From contig NZ_JAFEXF010000005.1 in assembly GCF_016905445.1 (NCBI RefSeq), positions 62,001-126,000 of the forward strand: a stretch of 64,000 bases of DNA. Reading direction: 5' to 3'. The notes below the pieces were generated by a model, which had not been told where the DNA came from, searched no databases, and was given only the letters and a program-made list of their open reading frames with translations. Origin of the DNA: Streptomyces sp. G44. GTDB taxonomy: Bacteria > Actinomycetota > Actinomycetes > Streptomycetales > Streptomycetaceae. Below are positions 18,258 through 27,113 of this stretch, in pieces (within the stretch, counting starts at the first letter, position 1; each line of letters starts with the position of its first letter). The translations under genes and the position numbers were made by a program.

Positions 18258-18518
18258 TTAGCGCACGATCTGACACGGATGTTCCTCAGCCCCCGGGAAC
18301 AACCCGGCGCGCTCGCGCAGCACTGGGATCCGCATCCGTACGCACAGGAGCTGCGCTGTGTCTTCGTCGTATCGGCCACCCCCGATGAAGAGAGCTTGTT
18401 CCACCCACTTTTGCAGTGGTCCAGTGAGGTGCGGGGGTATGCCCTCGAACGGCCCGTCGAATTCAGGTTCGGCGAGGCCGACACGAACCGAGAAGCGTGG
18501 GCGGGGCGTGGTTGTCAT
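18258..18518 (-). CDS. small unknown protein
   Basis: 86 residues from ATG 18518 (MTTTPRPRFSVRVGLAEPEF). It contains FEGIPPHLTGPLQKWVEQALF and then a short helical tail. It reads like the first domain of a longer protein cut short, ending QIVR. It is soluble. The family is not recognised. The good codon use and clear start support a real or recently truncated gene. Confidence 0.5.
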   Translation of the reverse strand: MTTTPRPRFSVRVGLAEPEFDGPFEGIPPHLTGPLQKWVEQALFIGGGRYDEDTAQLLCVRMRIPVLRERAGLFPGAEEHPCQIVR

Positions 18519-18676
18519 GGCGAAACGGTAGCGGCGCGTGCGATCACACTGGACAGCTTTTCCTTCGAGCGCGTTGCCCTCCCCGGACCGCACCTAGGGT
18601 CTCCTCGGTGGGCCCGAGGCAGGGGCGAGGAGCTGCAGGCCTTTCGCCGACCGCTGGCACCGCCATAAGCGGTCAT

Positions 18677-18874
18677 TCAGTGCCCAGGCTGGGGCGCCAG
18701 GTCCAGACCAAGGCTCAAGACGTTCATCAGGCGCCCATCACGGAAGCGGACATCGACGCCGTCACTCGGGTCGTCGTGAATGGTCTCGACCTCGCCCACA
18801 CTGCCCTCCGGAAGCCCCGGGTCTTCGAAATTCGTCCTGACCGACACGCCGACAGCCAACTCAGATGCCTTCAT
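18677..18874 (-). CDS. small unknown protein (SH3/KOW-like fold suggested)
   Basis: 65 residues from ATG 18874: KASELAVGVSVRTN then GSVGEVETIHDDPSDGVDVRFRDGR. The pattern of a short beta-barrel with GxVxxV and VxVRFxDG resembles KOW/SH3-like or DUF-type small barrels. There is no membrane segment. It points away from the cas3 remnant. The function is unknown. Confidence 0.5.
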   Translation of the reverse strand: MKASELAVGVSVRTNFEDPGLPEGSVGEVETIHDDPSDGVDVRFRDGRLMNVLSLGLDLAPQPGH

Positions 18875-18890
18875 GCCACACATCCTCGCA

Positions 18891-18912
18891 CCTGCCTGCC
18901 TGCCTGCCTGCC
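18891..18912. repeat. tetranucleotide microsatellite (CCTG)5
   Basis: Five and a half direct copies of CCTG. It lies in the decayed stretch before the cas3 remnant and could promote slippage frameshifts. Confidence 0.8.
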
Positions 18913-18939
18913 AGGCGAGCGTTGCTTGACGCGGCACTG

Positions 18940-19966
18940 GCGCTCAACGCATCGACCCGGCCGTGCTTCCAAGCTCTCGCCGCCCGCTCTGGTACCCACG
19001 CCCGAAACTCCTGCTGCTCCATGCCCGCATGCCGCAATGGCAGCGCGCGGACATCACCCGCCAACTCCTCAATCTCCTTGGCCCCCGCGCTCGCCACCGC
19101 ACGAGCCGTGGATCGTGGTCACCACTCAGGTCGCCGAACAGTCCCTCGACGTCGACTTCGACCTGGTCGTCACCGACCTCGCACCCCTCGCCCAGCTCCT
19201 CCAGCGCGCCGGCCGCGGACACCGACACTCCCTCGTCGGCCGCGGACACCGCCCCACCTGGGCACCCACCCCACGCCTAGTCGTCCTGACACCCACCGGG
19301 GAGCTGCCACCACCAGCGTGGGGGAACGTCTACGACCAGGCCCTGCTGCGCCGGACCCGCGATCTGCTCGCGGAGCAGGCCGACACACCCGTGGCCATCC
19401 CGGACGCCGTCACCCCCATGATCGAAACCGTCTACGCGGACCTGAACGCCCTCGCCGAACAGGCTCTGCACGACGACCACCGACGCGCTGGCCAGGATGC
19501 CGCATACGCTGCGGCCGCTGACACCGCTGCCATCCCCGCCCCCAACACCCTCACCGACCTCTACCCGATCACCGACCGCGACCTCGACCCCGACCTGCTC
19601 ACCACCCGTCTCGGCGCCGACTCGGCACGGCTACTGCCCGTCTACCGCGTAGACGACGACGCCACATACTGGCTCGACTTGCAGTGCAGCCGTCCCCTGC
19701 CCATGCCAGCCCCCGGTCATAAGCGGCTGACCCGCGAACAGGTCGCCGACCTCGCACGTCTCAGCATCCCGTCCCCTGCAACGTATCTGCCCGACGGCTC
19801 GGACACCGCCCCGCCCGCAGAGTGGAACAAGACTCCGCTCGCCCGCGAGTTGCGTCTGCTGCCTCACCGAGTATTGCCTGACGGACATACTCAGGGCTGG
19901 CAGACGGAACGACACATCCTGCGTCTTGACCCGGTCCTCGGTCTGGTGCGTTCCACCGCCGGATGA
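18940..19966 (+). pseudogene. cas3: cas3 3' part (type I CRISPR helicase-nuclease), multiply frameshifted
   Basis: Three frames together encode the C-terminal half of Cas3. Frame 1 has CFQALAARSG, frame 3 has LLLLHARMPQWQRADITRQLLNLLG, and frame 2 has PWIVVTTQVAEQSLDVDFDLVVTDLAPLAQLLQRAGRGHRH (helicase motifs V-VI) and continues to the C terminus RLDPVLGLVRSTAG at 19966. The HD nuclease and first helicase domain are absent. Cas3 would normally degrade target DNA recruited by Cascade. With cas5e-cas6e at 1-1386 this shows that a type I-E system once existed here and was broken up. Confidence 0.85.
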
Positions 19967-20000
19967 ACCAATGACGGCAGCGGTCGATCGTTTTGCACTT

Positions 20001-20017
20001 AGAGGTCGTTTTCTCCC
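20001..20017. repeat. terminal inverted repeat of an IS5-type element (left copy)
   Basis: TAGAGGTCGTTTTCTCC at 20001-20017 is found inverted at 21681-21697. It lies just outside the transposase stop at 20024, the right distance for an IS end. Confidence 0.6.
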
Positions 20018-20023
20018 GTTGTT

Positions 20024-20682
20024 TCATCCCGGAATCTGGTAGTTGGTCTGCGGTGTCGGGTTGCGCCAGGAGATGGTGTTCTCGCCGGTGAGGCGGCGGG
20101 CCATGAGGTCGGTCATGGCGATGTGGATGACGGCTTCGGAGCGGGTGGGCAAGGTTTCGTAGTCGCGGGCCAGGCGGCGGTGGAGCATGAGCCAGCCGTA
20201 GGTTCGTTCGACCGCCCACCGCTTCGGAATCGGGGTGAAGCCCCTGGTCCCGGGCTTGCGCCCAGTGATTTCCATGTCGATGCGGAGGGCGGCCGCGTGC
20301 TCAACGAGGTGCTGTCGGTAGCCACCGTCCACCCAGACCTTTCGGATCCCGGGGTGGTCGGCGGCGACCTGGTCCAGGAGGCGCGTGCCGACGATGGAGT
20401 CCTGCACGCTCGCCGCGGTGACCAGCACCGCGAGGAGGAGCCCGAGCGTGTCGGTGACGATGCTCCGCTTCCTGCCGACGATCTTCTTTCCGGCGTCGAT
20501 GCCCTGGCCGGTGACGGGGACGCTGGTGGAGGTTTTGATGCTCTGGGCGTCGATCACGCAGGCCGACGGCTCAGCGTCACGCCCTTCCTTCTCGCGTAAC
20601 AGCTGCCTGAGCAGGCCGTTGAGCTGGGTGAACACGCCCTCGTCGGCCCATTTGGCGAAGTAGCCGTAGACCGTGTTCCTAT
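20024..20682 (-). pseudogene. IS5-family transposase, 5'-truncated
   Basis: About 219 codons read leftwards from NTVYGYFAKWADEGVFTQLNGLLRQLL. They include ACVIDAQSIKTSTSV (first D), RSIVTDTLGLLLAVLVTAAS, VWVDGGYRQHLVEH (second D) and RWAVERTYGWLMLHRRLARDYE (the E of the DDE triad), ending NYQIPG. The first 80-90 residues are missing because homology breaks at about 20682. The inverted repeat at 20001 closes the element on the left. A similar transposase lies at 21914-22800. Confidence 0.85.
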
Positions 20683-20754
20683 CAGTTACGTGGAATCACA
20701 CGCCGCGGGATGCGGGTCGTATCCTGCGGCGTCCCCACGTACTGAGGAGATCCG

Positions 20755-21696
20755 TTGGGCAGCGCGGTGATGTTAGAGAAGTGGCCGGTCCTTGGCCGAC
20801 ACGAGCGGGCAGTCGAGTGGCCGCGAATATGGACGGATCTGGGGCGGGCACCCCGGACGATCGATGCGTACGCGCGGGGACTGGCTGAGTACCTGCTGGT
20901 CTGCGAGCGCGATGGAGTCGACCCGATCTCCGCGAAGCGTCTGCACGTGGTGGAGTTCGTGAAGGAGCTTGCAACGCGGCCGAACCGTCGGGGAGGCAAT
21001 GTCGTCGTCTTGGACTCCGGGGCCGGCTTGGCGAACGCGACGCTGCAGCAACGCTTGGTGCCGGTGCGGCTGTTCTACGACTACCTGATCGAGGAGGGTC
21101 TGCGGGAGTCCAACCCGGTCGGCCGCGGCCGCTACACACCCGGCCGGAATTTCGGCGGGCAGCAGCGAGGGCTGGTGCCTCGCCTGACGAAGCTGCCGTG
21201 GATCCCGAGCGAACAGCAGTGGCTCGACCTGCTGGACGTCGCGCGTGAGGAACCCGTACGCAACCGCGTCATGCTCGCCCTCGCCTACGACGCGGCTCTG
21301 CGGCGCGAGGAACTGTGCTCGCTGCGGACGGATGACCTCGACCCTGCCCACCGGACCCTGCGGATTCGGGCCGAGACGACCAAGACCCGGCGCGAGCGCG
21401 TCGTCCCCTACTCGGCGTCGACTGGGGTTCTGCTGTCTGGATATCTCACACATCGGGCCAAGATCAGCCGGGCCCGAGGGCCGCTGTTCTTGTCCGAGTC
21501 GCGCCGCAACTACGGCCAGCCGCTGACCCTTGACCGGACGTCCTGGGATGAGACAGGCACGAACCATGTCACGCCCCACCTGCCACCCCACCTGACCAGC
21601 AAGGACCAACCCGCATCGCCAGCAGCACGAGCACCACACCCTGTCGGTCTGAAAACCACTGGATACGCGGGCAGTCCAGGAGAAAACGACCTCTAA
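20755..21696 (+). pseudogene. tyrosine recombinase, C-terminally truncated
   Basis: The first 260 or so codons match a tyrosine recombinase: a core-binding domain (TIDAYARGLAEYLLVCERDGVDP, LVPVRLFYDYLIEEGLRESNPVGRG) and the first catalytic box LALAYDAALRREELCSLRTDDLD, then ETTKTRRERVVP. From about 21537 the sequence changes to unrelated DNA and the HxxR box and catalytic Tyr are missing, so it cannot recombine. The tail to 21696 is read from the right end of an IS. It was probably the integrase of a former mobile element. Confidence 0.8.
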
Positions 21697-21697
21697 A
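21681..21697. repeat. terminal inverted repeat of an IS5-type element (right copy)
   Basis: The exact reverse complement of 20001-20017. The 140 bases to its left are noncoding and look like the original right end of the same IS type. Confidence 0.6.
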
Positions 21698-21913
21698 AGA
21701 GCGTTTTGTCCCGCCCGGGGTGCTTCATTGCAGTTCAGGTGGCGGACCGCTTCTGGTCGGCTGGGGCGGTAGGCGTGTCTTGTGGCAGGTGAGGCAGATG
21801 ACGGCCTTCGAGGGTCCGTTTCGGTCCCTTCGCTCCTGTCTGAGCCCAACACGCCCCCGATCACGCCGGTTTGCGCCCTGTGGCGGGACGGCGGCCATCG
21901 GTACTACCGAAAC

Positions 21914-22800
21914 ATGCCACGTAAGCAGCGGCCGTACCCGAGTGACCTGTCCGATGCCCGTTGGGAACTGCTGGAACCGACTTTGACAGCCTGGCGGGCC
22001 GAAAGAAGAGGGAAGGGCCTGGACATCGGGCGGCCGCCCGAGCACGATCTGCGCCGGATCATGGACGCCGTCCTCTATGTCGACCGAACCGGAATCCCAT
22101 GGCGGTACCTGCCACACGACTTCGCACCATGGGAAACCGTCTACGGACTTCACTCGCCGCCTGGCAGAAGGACGAGGTCTTCGACCAGCTCAACGGTCTC
22201 CTGCGCCGACAGGTCCGAAAGGCCGAAGGCCGCGACGCCGAGCCCACCGCCTGCATCCTCGACGCCCGCAGCATCAAGACCTCAGCCAACGTGCCCGCCG
22301 CAGGCCAGGGCATCGACGCGGGTAAGAAGATCGCAGGCCGCAAACGTCACATCGGCGTCGACACGCTCGGCCTCCTCCTGGCCGTGTTGGTCACCGCCGC
22401 CAGCGTCTCCGACAATGCCGGCGGCATCCACGTGCTCTCGAACATCGCCGCCGACCACCCCCGCATCACCAAAGCCTGGGCTGACACCGGCTACCGCACC
22501 AAGGTCATCGAACACGGCGCCCGCCTCGGCATCGACGTCGAAGTCACCCGCCGCGACCCCGCCCAGAAGGGCTTCAAGGTGATTCCGCGGCGCTGGGTCG
22601 TCGAGCGGACCTTCGGTTGGCTCATGCACCACCGCCGCCTCACCCGCGACTACGAAACCCACCCCTACCGCTCCGCAGCCATGATTAAGGTGGCAATGGT
22701 CGACCTCATAAGCCGCCGGCTCACCCTGCTCGAGGAATGGGCCTACCAGCGGCCTACCCCTCGGATGCTGAACGACGAGCAGCGTTCGACGACTGGCTGA
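21914..22800 (+). mobile_element. IS5-family transposase in two frames
   Basis: Frame 2 from ATG 21914 encodes PYPSDLSDARWELLEPTL and GIPWRYLPHDFAPWETVYGL. The continuation AAWQKDEVFDQLNGLLRRQV lies in frame 1 from about 22155 and runs through DARSIKTSANV, KAWADTGYRTKVIE and RWVVERTFGWLMHHRRLTRDYE (DDE) to 22800. No slippery heptamer is obvious at the junction (22145-22160), so this is more likely a frameshift mutation than programmed shifting. It is related to the transposase at 20024. Confidence 0.8.
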
Positions 22801-22889
22801 ACTGGTACAACTACCACCGACCCCACACCGGAATCAGCGGCCAAACCCCAGCCAGCCGCGTCACCAACGTGTCAAAACAGCACACCTAG
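22785..22889 (+). pseudogene. C-terminal fragment of an IS3/IS481-type transposase
   Basis: The frame encodes FDDWLNWYNYHRPHTGISG and ends NVSKQHT at TAG 22887-22889. YNxxRPHxxLxxxxP is the typical rve-domain end of IS481/IS3 transposases. Only 34 residues remain, squeezed between the IS5 element and the end of rmlB, whose stop codon it overlaps. Confidence 0.75.
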
Positions 22890-23908
22890 CGGGAGGCCGG
22901 AGCAGTTCCTCGCACGGCTCCACGGTTGGCTGCGTTGAGAGGCTCCCACCAGGAGCGGTTGTCCCTATACCAGGCTACGGTGCAGGCCAGACCGTCGGCG
23001 AACGCATGACGAGGCGTCCATCTGAGCTCGTTTCGGATCTTGCTGATGTCCACCGCATATCGTAGGTCGTGACCCTTGCGGTCGGCCACATACTCGATGC
23101 TCGCGGATGAGGCGCCGCACGCGCTCAGCAGCATCCTGGTGAGCTGAAGGTTGCTCAGTTCGTTCTCCGCACCAATGTTGTACACCTCGCCGGGGCGACC
23201 GTTCTCCAGTACACGCAGCAGTGCCAGGCAGTGGTCCTCAACGTGCAGCCAGTCCCGTACGTTGCGGCCGTTCCCGTAGAGAGGAACGGTGCCGCCATCG
23301 AGCAGCCGAGTAGTGAAGAGCGGGATGATCTTTTCGGGGTATTGATACGGACCGTAATTGTTGGAGCTTCGGGTGACCCGCACGTCGAGTCCGTAGGTGT
23401 GGTGGTGGGCGAGGACGATCAGGTCGGCGGCAGCTTTAGACGCGGCGTAGGGAGAGCGGGGGGCCAGCGGATGGCTCTCCGGCCAGAAACCCTCCTCGAT
23501 CGATCCGTAAACCTCGTCGGTAGATACGTGCAGGAAGGTCCTGTCGATGCCGGAGGCCGAGTGGTGGAGCAGAGCGTCGAGCAGGGTCTGGGTGCCCTGG
23601 ACGTTAGTGGAGACGAAGTTGGACGCGTTGCTGAGGGAGCGGTCGACATGGGACTCCGCTGCGAAGTGCACCACGGTGTCATGGGATTCGACGAGATCGA
23701 ACACCTTGGCACGGTCCCGGACGTCGCCGTGGACGAATGTCAGCCGGGGGTCGTCGGCGACCGCGGCGAGGTTGGTTAAATTCCCCGCGTAGGTGAGGGC
23801 GTCGAGCACGGTGACGGCTGTATGGTGCCGACTTTCCTCGGGGCCCAGGAGCAGACGGACGAAGTGGGAGCCGATGAAACCGGCCCCGCCGGTGACGAGG
23901 ATGCGCAT
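22886..23908 (-). CDS. rmlB: dTDP-glucose 4,6-dehydratase
   Basis: 340 residues from ATG 23908. The Rossmann motif GGAGFIGSHFVR opens the protein. The SDR active site YAASKAAADLIVL and the dehydratase signature STDEVYGSIEEGFWPE (Asp-Glu pair) are present, followed by TRSSNNYGPYQYPEK and NVRDWLHVEDH. It turns dTDP-glucose into dTDP-4-keto-6-deoxyglucose using bound NAD, the second step to dTDP-L-rhamnose. It is the last gene of the minus-strand run and lies 50 bases after rmlA. Right at its end the sequence turns into IS debris, so this is the downstream border of the cluster. Confidence 0.95.
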   Translation of the reverse strand: MRILVTGGAGFIGSHFVRLLLGPEESRHHTAVTVLDALTYAGNLTNLAAVADDPRLTFVHGDVRDRAKVFDLVESHDTVVHFAAESHVDRSLSNASNFVSTNVQGTQTLLDALLHHSASGIDRTFLHVSTDEVYGSIEEGFWPESHPLAPRSPYAASKAAADLIVLAHHHTYGLDVRVTRSSNNYGPYQYPEKIIPLFTTRLLDGGTVPLYGNGRNVRDWLHVEDHCLALLRVLENGRPGEVYNIGAENELSNLQLTRMLLSACGASSASIEYVADRKGHDLRYAVDISKIRNELRWTPRHAFADGLACTVAWYRDNRSWWEPLNAANRGAVRGTAPASR

Positions 23909-23958
23909 ACGTGGGTCCCTGGATGCATTGGGCGCTCCACACGGCGGTGCCATGGATG

Positions 23959-25026
23959 TCATGCGGTGATCCGTACATCGCTGTGGTCGCCGAGGATGAG
24001 CCGGTGGGCTCGGGGCACACACATGGCCCGTCGCACTTGTGCGTCCCTACCGATGAGTGAGGCTTCGATGCGGCCCACTCCCTCGATGCGGGAGCGGTTC
24101 AGAACGATGGAGAACTCTAGTTCGCTGTCGATGATCCTGCAGCCGTCCGCGATCGAGGTGGACGGCCCGATGTAGGAGTCGGTGATCACTGTGTCCGCGC
24201 CGATGATGGCGGGCCCCACGATGCGCGAGCGGGTCACCCTCGCACCCGGCTCGATCCGCACCCGTCCTATGATTTCACTAGCATCGTCCACCAGACCACT
24301 CACCTGCGGCGTAAGCGCCTCCAGGATGGAACGGTTCACCTCCAGCATGTCGGGGACGTTCCCGGTGTCCTTCCAGTAACCGGAGACGGTGACTGGCCAA
24401 ACGGTACGGCCCTGGTCGACCAGCCATTGGATGGCATCGGTTATCTCCAATTCGCCCCTTTCTGACGGGGAGATGGCGCGTACCGCCTCATGCACAGCCG
24501 GTGTGAAGAAATAGATCCCTACGAGCGCCAGGTCGCTGCGGGGCTGGGAGGGCTTCTCCTCAAGGCACACAACCGCACCGTGTGCGTCCAGCTCGACGAC
24601 ACCGAAGGCGGTGGGGTCCCCTACCTTGGTGAGCAGAATTCCGGCGTCCGCCCCCGCCTGCCGGAAGTCCCGCACGATGTCGGTGATGCCACCGGTGAGG
24701 AGGTTGTCCCCGAGGTACATCACGAAGTCGTCGTCGGCGAGGAAGTCCCGTGAGATGGCTACGGCGTGGGCCAGGCCCCGCGGCTTGTCTTGCCGTAGGT
24801 AGGTGACCGTCGCACCAAACCGGAAGCCGTCGCCAACCGCGTCCTTAATCTCCTGCTCGGTATCACCGACGACCAGGCCCAAGTCAGTGACGCCGGCGGA
24901 CACCAAGGCTTCGATGGCGTAGTACAGGATGGGCTTGTTGGCCACGGGCACCAATTGCTTGGCAGCGGTGTGCGTAATCGGGCGCATACGACTGCCTGTG
25001 CCCCCGGCGAGTATGAGTGCTTTCAT
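23959..25026 (-). CDS. rmlA: glucose-1-phosphate thymidylyltransferase (long StrD type)
   Basis: 355 residues from ATG 25026. The nucleotidyltransferase motif LILAGGTGSRMRPITHTAAKQLVPVANKPILYY is at the N terminus, with FVMYLGDNLL (metal-binding Asp) and GELEITDAIQWLVDQG. A C-terminal left-handed beta-helix region (residues 245-355) makes it the long form typical of antibiotic clusters rather than the short housekeeping RmlA. It makes dTDP-glucose from glucose-1-phosphate and dTTP. It lies between rmlC (83 bases upstream) and rmlB. Confidence 0.95.
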   Translation of the reverse strand: MKALILAGGTGSRMRPITHTAAKQLVPVANKPILYYAIEALVSAGVTDLGLVVGDTEQEIKDAVGDGFRFGATVTYLRQDKPRGLAHAVAISRDFLADDDFVMYLGDNLLTGGITDIVRDFRQAGADAGILLTKVGDPTAFGVVELDAHGAVVCLEEKPSQPRSDLALVGIYFFTPAVHEAVRAISPSERGELEITDAIQWLVDQGRTVWPVTVSGYWKDTGNVPDMLEVNRSILEALTPQVSGLVDDASEIIGRVRIEPGARVTRSRIVGPAIIGADTVITDSYIGPSTSIADGCRIIDSELEFSIVLNRSRIEGVGRIEASLIGRDAQVRRAMCVPRAHRLILGDHSDVRITA

Positions 25027-25109
25027 CGAGATCCTTAACGCAGCTATGACGAGCGCGCGACAGCTGCGACCCTGTCGGACGCGGAGTAGGGGGTCGCGAA
25101 GCAAAAGGT

Positions 25110-25655
25110 TCAGGGCGGCAGTAACCCTCGTGCCCGCGCCTGAGCGAGTGATGGAGCGGACGCGTCCTGTTCGGACAGGACCGGTTCCAGCGGCCAGCCG
25201 ATGGCCAGGTCCGGGTCGAGCGGATGAATACTCCTGCTCAGGCTGCCCTTGTACTCGCTGGAACACAGATAGACGACGACCGCTCCCTCAGTGAGCGCCA
25301 TGAACCCGTGCCCGATGTCGGCAGCGAGATAGACGGTATGGCGGTTCTCGTCGTCGAGCCGTACCGCTTCCCAGCTTCCGAAGGTGGCAGACCCAAGGCG
25401 CAGATCCACTGCCACATCCAGGACGGCTCCCCGCACACAGGTGACATATTTAGCCTGGCCGGGAGCCGCTGCGAAGTGGATCCCCCGCAGCGTGCCCTGG
25501 TGGGAAAAGGTGCAGTTGGCCTGGGCAATGGGGAAGTCGAAACCCGCCCCGCTTTCGAATGAGCTGGACCGGAACCACTCGTGGAAGACGCCCCGACTGT
25601 CGGGGTAGGCACGTGGCTCGTGCAACCACACTCCCTCGATGCTCAGTTGTTTCAT
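25110..25655 (-). CDS. rmlC: dTDP-4-dehydrorhamnose 3,5-epimerase
   Basis: 181 residues, with ATG 25655 overlapping the rmlD stop (TGATG). Cupin-fold signatures include DSRGVFHEWFR, QANCTFSHQGTLRGIHFAAAPGQAKYV (with the catalytic His of the RGIHF motif), AADIGHGFMALTEGAVVVYLCSSEY and HPLDPDLAIGWP. It epimerises C3 and C5 of the 4-keto sugar. Both positions are needed for L-rhamnose, and nothing indicates a single-site epimerase. The coupling with rmlD fixes the pathway as L-rhamnose. Confidence 0.93.
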   Translation of the reverse strand: MKQLSIEGVWLHEPRAYPDSRGVFHEWFRSSSFESGAGFDFPIAQANCTFSHQGTLRGIHFAAAPGQAKYVTCVRGAVLDVAVDLRLGSATFGSWEAVRLDDENRHTVYLAADIGHGFMALTEGAVVVYLCSSEYKGSLSRSIHPLDPDLAIGWPLEPVLSEQDASAPSLAQARARGLLPP

Positions 25656-26554
25656 CAGACGTCTACCTTCAGCTGCGTCAATACGGCATCGGATAGGAGA
25701 GTGGGGAAGGCGGCGTGGAGCGCCGCACGCCACGGGCGGAGAGGGGCGATGCCGGTCGCTCGCCAGCGGTCATGGGCCAGTGCGCTATAAGCGGGACGCG
25801 CGGCGAGAAGGTCGAGTTCGTCCGTGGCGATCGGGCAAACCCTGGCTGGGTCGGCCCCTAGCAGCCGGAACGTCTCGCATGCCAGGTCGTACCAGGAAGC
25901 CGCGCCGCTGTTGGTGCTGTGGTAGATGCCCGCAGGCGCCGTACCGCGGTAGGCGGAACGGCCGAGTCGGACAACCTGGTCCGCGAGATCGGCTGCCCAA
26001 GTGGGCTGGCCACATTGGTCGTTGACGACGTTTACCGTGTCGCGGACGCGTTCCAGATCGATCATGGTGCGAACGAAGTTCTTGCGACCAGCCCCGTATA
26101 GCCACGCGGTGCGGACCACGTATCCCGCAGGGAGTACTTCCAGGACGGCTTGCTCTCCTGCGGCCTTGGATCGTCCGTAGGCGTTGAGCGGGGCGGTCGA
26201 CGCGGTTTCGGGGTACGGGATGCTAGTGGTGCCGGCGAAGACGTAGTCGGTGGATATGTGCACCAATACTGCCCCAAGCTGGGCGCAATGTGCGGCTAGG
26301 TGGGCCGGCCCCTCAGCGTTCACCTGCCACGCCTGGTGCGGATACTCCTCCGCGGCCTCCGTGTTGGTCCACCCTGCGCAGTTGATGACGATGTCGGGCT
26401 TGTAGTGGGCGAGCGCTGCCCGACCTGCGTCTGGATCGGTGACGTCGAGCGCGCCTCTGCCCAGCGCGACGACGGCCTCACATGCCAGGCTCGCCTGGAG
26501 ATGTTGCCCAAGCAGTCCTTTGGCGCCAGTGATCAACCAGGTCGGCTCCCTCAT
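25655..26554 (-). CDS. rmlD: dTDP-4-dehydrorhamnose reductase
   Basis: 299 residues from ATG 26554. LITGAKGLLGQHLQ binds NADPH, and HISTDYVFAGT and YGRSKAAGEQAVLE hold the SDR Thr/Tyr/Lys site. VVRTAWLYGAGRKNFVRTM and NDQCGQPTWAADLADQVV are RmlD signatures. It reduces the C4 keto group to give dTDP-L-rhamnose. Its start overlaps the stop of an 83-codon remnant (ATGA), so a further sugar gene once stood upstream in the same transcript. Confidence 0.93.
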   Translation of the reverse strand: MREPTWLITGAKGLLGQHLQASLACEAVVALGRGALDVTDPDAGRAALAHYKPDIVINCAGWTNTEAAEEYPHQAWQVNAEGPAHLAAHCAQLGAVLVHISTDYVFAGTTSIPYPETASTAPLNAYGRSKAAGEQAVLEVLPAGYVVRTAWLYGAGRKNFVRTMIDLERVRDTVNVVNDQCGQPTWAADLADQVVRLGRSAYRGTAPAGIYHSTNSGAASWYDLACETFRLLGADPARVCPIATDELDLLAARPAYSALAHDRWRATGIAPLRPWRAALHAAFPTLLSDAVLTQLKVDV

Positions 26555-26802
26555 GCCGCACCCTCCAATGGTGCCTTCGGCCACTGGAAAGTCTCGTGGT
26601 ACCAGCCCACTGTCCGTTCAAATCCGCTGGTGAGCTCCCGCCGGGGGCGAACGGCTGACTCTTCACAGCTACTGGAGGCTCCGACGGTGTATCGCAGCTT
26701 GTGGCGGCCCGATACGCGTTTCGCCGCAGCCCAGCCGTGGACACAGATATCGATATGCATTGTGATGAACGCACCGTCGGTCAAGATCATTTCTACTTCC
26801 AT
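26551..26802 (-). pseudogene. remnant of an upstream NDP-sugar epimerase/dehydratase-like gene
   Basis: An 83-codon frame ends in AVRPRRELTSGFERTVGWYHETF, the RPxxxLxxGLxxTVxWY pattern that closes NAD-dependent nucleotide-sugar epimerases and dehydratases. Its TGA overlaps the rmlD ATG. The first part has no family features, so only the last 35-50 residues are ancestral. It may be the end of a second rmlB-like or 3-epimerase gene lost by deletion. The 310 bases to 27113 hold nothing recognisable. Confidence 0.5.
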
Positions 26803-27113
26803 TCATCGAGATATCTGTACCTTGCTGTTTTCGCCGATCGCGAGGTACTCGCTCACCGCCACGACACGGTCCGTGTTGCGGGCCGCGGACTGCCGGATGG
26901 CAGGTGCCCCTTGCCCCCGGCTCAGGCTCGCCGCCCTAGGATTGCCAGCCTCCACTGGAAGAGGGATGGTTTCCTATACCTGATGCCAGGCTTAGTAGGA
27001 GTGGGAACGATCCGCCGGAAACACTCCCGACCTCTCGGCCAAAAAGGCCGCTTCGTCGCCCATTCTCCCTACACGTTCGCCACACTCCTGAATTGGTCGA
27101 ACCCAGCACCGAG
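26803..27113. other. gap between the RiPP operon and the rhamnose genes
   Basis: No gene is credible. The base composition is more mixed than in the flanking genes. It may contain a promoter for rmlDCAB or only deletion debris. No clear terminator hairpin with a T run is seen. Confidence 0.4.

Noticed and set aside
1..20000. CRISPR repeat array expected near the cas genes
   Set aside because: No regularly spaced 28-29-bp repeats were found near the cas remnants. The only short tandem repeat there is the CCTG microsatellite.
21914..22800. Programmed -1 frameshift in this IS5 transposase
   Set aside because: The junction shows no slippery heptamer and the two frames join poorly at residue level, so a mutation is more likely.
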